Source: Streptomyces flavotricini (GTDB lineage: Bacteria > Actinomycetota > Actinomycetes > Streptomycetales > Streptomycetaceae). Taken from it: DNA of 64,000 nt. The DNA is taken from the NCBI RefSeq assembly GCF_020639365.1, contig NZ_JAINUL010000001.1, forward strand, positions 2,593,519 through 2,657,518, given 5' to 3'. The translations under genes were made by a program, and so were the position numbers. Shown one piece after another: positions 63,316-64,000 of the stretch. The notes beneath the pieces were generated by a model. The model had not been told where the DNA came from. It saw only the letters and a list, made by a program, of their open reading frames with translations, and ran no database searches. Positions within the stretch are counted from its first letter, which is position 1. Every line of letters starts with the position of its first letter.

Positions 63316-63350
63316 GCAATGATAGTGAGATCTACGCGCAATACGATTGC
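63316..63350. promoter_or_regulatory. Candidate AsnC/Lrp operator in the divergent region
   Basis: GCAATACGATTGC (63338-63350) is a 5-base inverted repeat around ACG; another GCAAT stands at 63316-63320, about two DNA turns away. The stretch is AT-rich relative to its surroundings and lies between asparaginase and the Lrp/AsnC gene. Confidence 0.45.
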
Positions 63351-63395
63351 CAGTTCAGGCCCACTAGGCGGATGACTCCGGTCAATAATTGCCCC

Positions 63396-63845
63396 ATGGA
63401 CGCCATTGACCGTGAAATCTTGCGCGAGCTCCAGGCCGACGGCCGCCTCAGCAACCAGGAGCTGGCCCAGCGTGTCGGCTTGACCCCCTCCCCCTGCATG
63501 CGGCGGGTACGCCAGCTCGAACAGGACGGGGTGATCCAGGGCTACCGCGCGGTGATCGCCCCCGAGGCGGTCGGCCGGGGCTTCGAGGTGCTGGTCTCGG
63601 TCGAGGTGCGCCGCGACCGCGCCGCCGTCGAGGCCTTCGAGGCGGCCCTCCAGGACATCCCCGACGTCATCGAGGCGTACCGCCTCTTCGGCAGCCCCGG
63701 CTGCCTCCTGCGCATCGCGGTGGAGGACCTCCGCGCCTACGAGCGCCTCTGGATCGAGAAACTGACGGCCCTCTCCGGCGTCACCGAGGTCAACTCGCAG
63801 ATCATCATGAAGCGCATCAAGGAACCGACGGGCCTGCCGGTCTAG
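63396..63845 (+). CDS. Lrp/AsnC-family transcriptional regulator
   Basis: 149 residues, ATG at 63396. N-terminal HTH MDAIDREILRELQADGRLSNQELAQRVGLTPSPCMRRVRQLEQDGVIQGY, then the RAM/AsnC effector domain with EAYRLFGSPGCLLRIAVEDLRAYERLW. No clear ribosome site precedes it; AATAAT a few bases upstream could be a -10 of a leaderless message. Such regulators sense amino acids. Control of the divergent asparaginase, perhaps by asparagine or aspartate, is likely from position. Confidence 0.92.
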   Translation: MDAIDREILRELQADGRLSNQELAQRVGLTPSPCMRRVRQLEQDGVIQGYRAVIAPEAVGRGFEVLVSVEVRRDRAAVEAFEAALQDIPDVIEAYRLFGSPGCLLRIAVEDLRAYERLWIEKLTALSGVTEVNSQIIMKRIKEPTGLPV

Positions 63846-63908
63846 GCCGTGTCCTTCGGGTCAGGGTGGATCGTCCGGGCCCGTCCTGATCCCCACGAAA
63901 CGGCCTGG

Positions 63909-63935
63909 CCGCCGGCCGATGAAGCCGGCCGGCGG
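63909..63935 (+). terminator. First hairpin after the Lrp/AsnC gene
   Basis: CCGCCGGC/GCCGGCGG, 8-base stem, 11-base loop, about 60 bases after the stop codon. Confidence 0.6.
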
Positions 63936-63936
63936 A

Positions 63937-63968
63937 CGGTGTCCCGGACCCCCCGATCCGGGACACCG
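63937..63968. terminator. Second, stronger hairpin
   Basis: CGGTGTCCCGGA/TCCGGGACACCG, perfect 12-base stem with loop CCCCCCGA, immediately after the first hairpin. The pair probably ends the AsnC transcript and may also stop transcription entering from the right. Confidence 0.7.
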
Positions 63969-64000
63969 CCGTTCCCCTTCCCCCGTCGCGTCCTCGCCGG

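Overview
The window is high-GC actinobacterial chromosome, almost certainly Streptomyces. The evidence is strong third-position G/C bias with long open antisense shadow frames, many GTG and TTG starts, 1-4 base overlaps inside operons, Ala/Pro-rich linkers, a SepF paralogue, a DmdR/IdeR-type iron box and an F420-type LLM oxidoreductase. I see no tRNA, rRNA, CRISPR array, transposase or phage gene. Nothing is interrupted by an insertion; one small paralogue (25.1-25.4 kb) is frameshifted.

1-16.6 kb is the most coherent block and my main candidate for an under-described system: a collagen-to-hydroxyproline utilisation locus. It holds a secreted M9 collagenase, an M24 Xaa-Pro peptidase, an oligopeptide ABC transporter (binding lipoprotein and DppC-type permease; the rest lies off the left edge), two proline-racemase/hydroxyproline-epimerase paralogues, an ornithine-cyclodeaminase-type imine reductase, a DapA-type deaminase, a three-part D-hydroxyproline dehydrogenase and a GntR/FCD regulator. 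An identical 32-bp promoter/operator element lies upstream of the transporter gene and between the collagenase and peptidase genes. Related AATGTsA-containing sites lie before the DapA-type gene, the D-amino-acid-oxidase-type gene and the regulator. A HAD phosphatase and an SMP-30 protein sit inside the block without an obvious role.

16.7-26.0 kb is an exported cell-wall island. It holds small peptidoglycan-binding proteins, a 1365-residue protein combining a lysozyme-like fold with an SGNH hydrolase, a Tat-type amidase and an XRE-TM-DUF2690 protein. Its spacers are full of CGGGAC/GTCCCG words. It ends with a frameshifted tandem paralogue, a 68-bp perfect palindrome and a strange Trp/Asn/Asp- and Gly-rich secreted protein.

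26.1-34.9 kb carries an aryl-CoA pathway resembling aerobic 2-aminobenzoyl-CoA (or salicylyl-CoA) degradation: CoA ligase, PaaX-type regulator, acyl-CoA dehydrogenase, RidA, bifunctional FAD monooxygenase/old-yellow-enzyme fusion and enoyl-CoA hydratase. The word TGACTGCCGTCAC occurs in both control regions. A membrane protein and an acetyltransferase are embedded in it.

35-37.3 kb holds the arginine deiminase pair arcB-arcA. 38-42 kb is the Pnkp-Hen1 RNA-repair operon. 42-49.3 kb is mixed: PASTA-like protein, homocysteine methyltransferase, LLM oxidoreductase, MazG-like pyrophosphohydrolase overlapping an ATPase gene, SepF-like protein, and an iron-box-controlled DUF2470 protein. 50.3-56.1 kb is a sulfonate/sulfur scavenging operon (TauD-type dioxygenase, FMN reductase, ABC transporter, FMNH2 monooxygenase), with a possible leaderless Cys-codon leader peptide upstream. 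57-62.2 kb holds methylmalonyl-CoA mutase (mutA, mutB) with its GTPase chaperone meaB. The right edge has an asparaginase divergent from an AsnC/Lrp regulator, followed by two strong hairpins.
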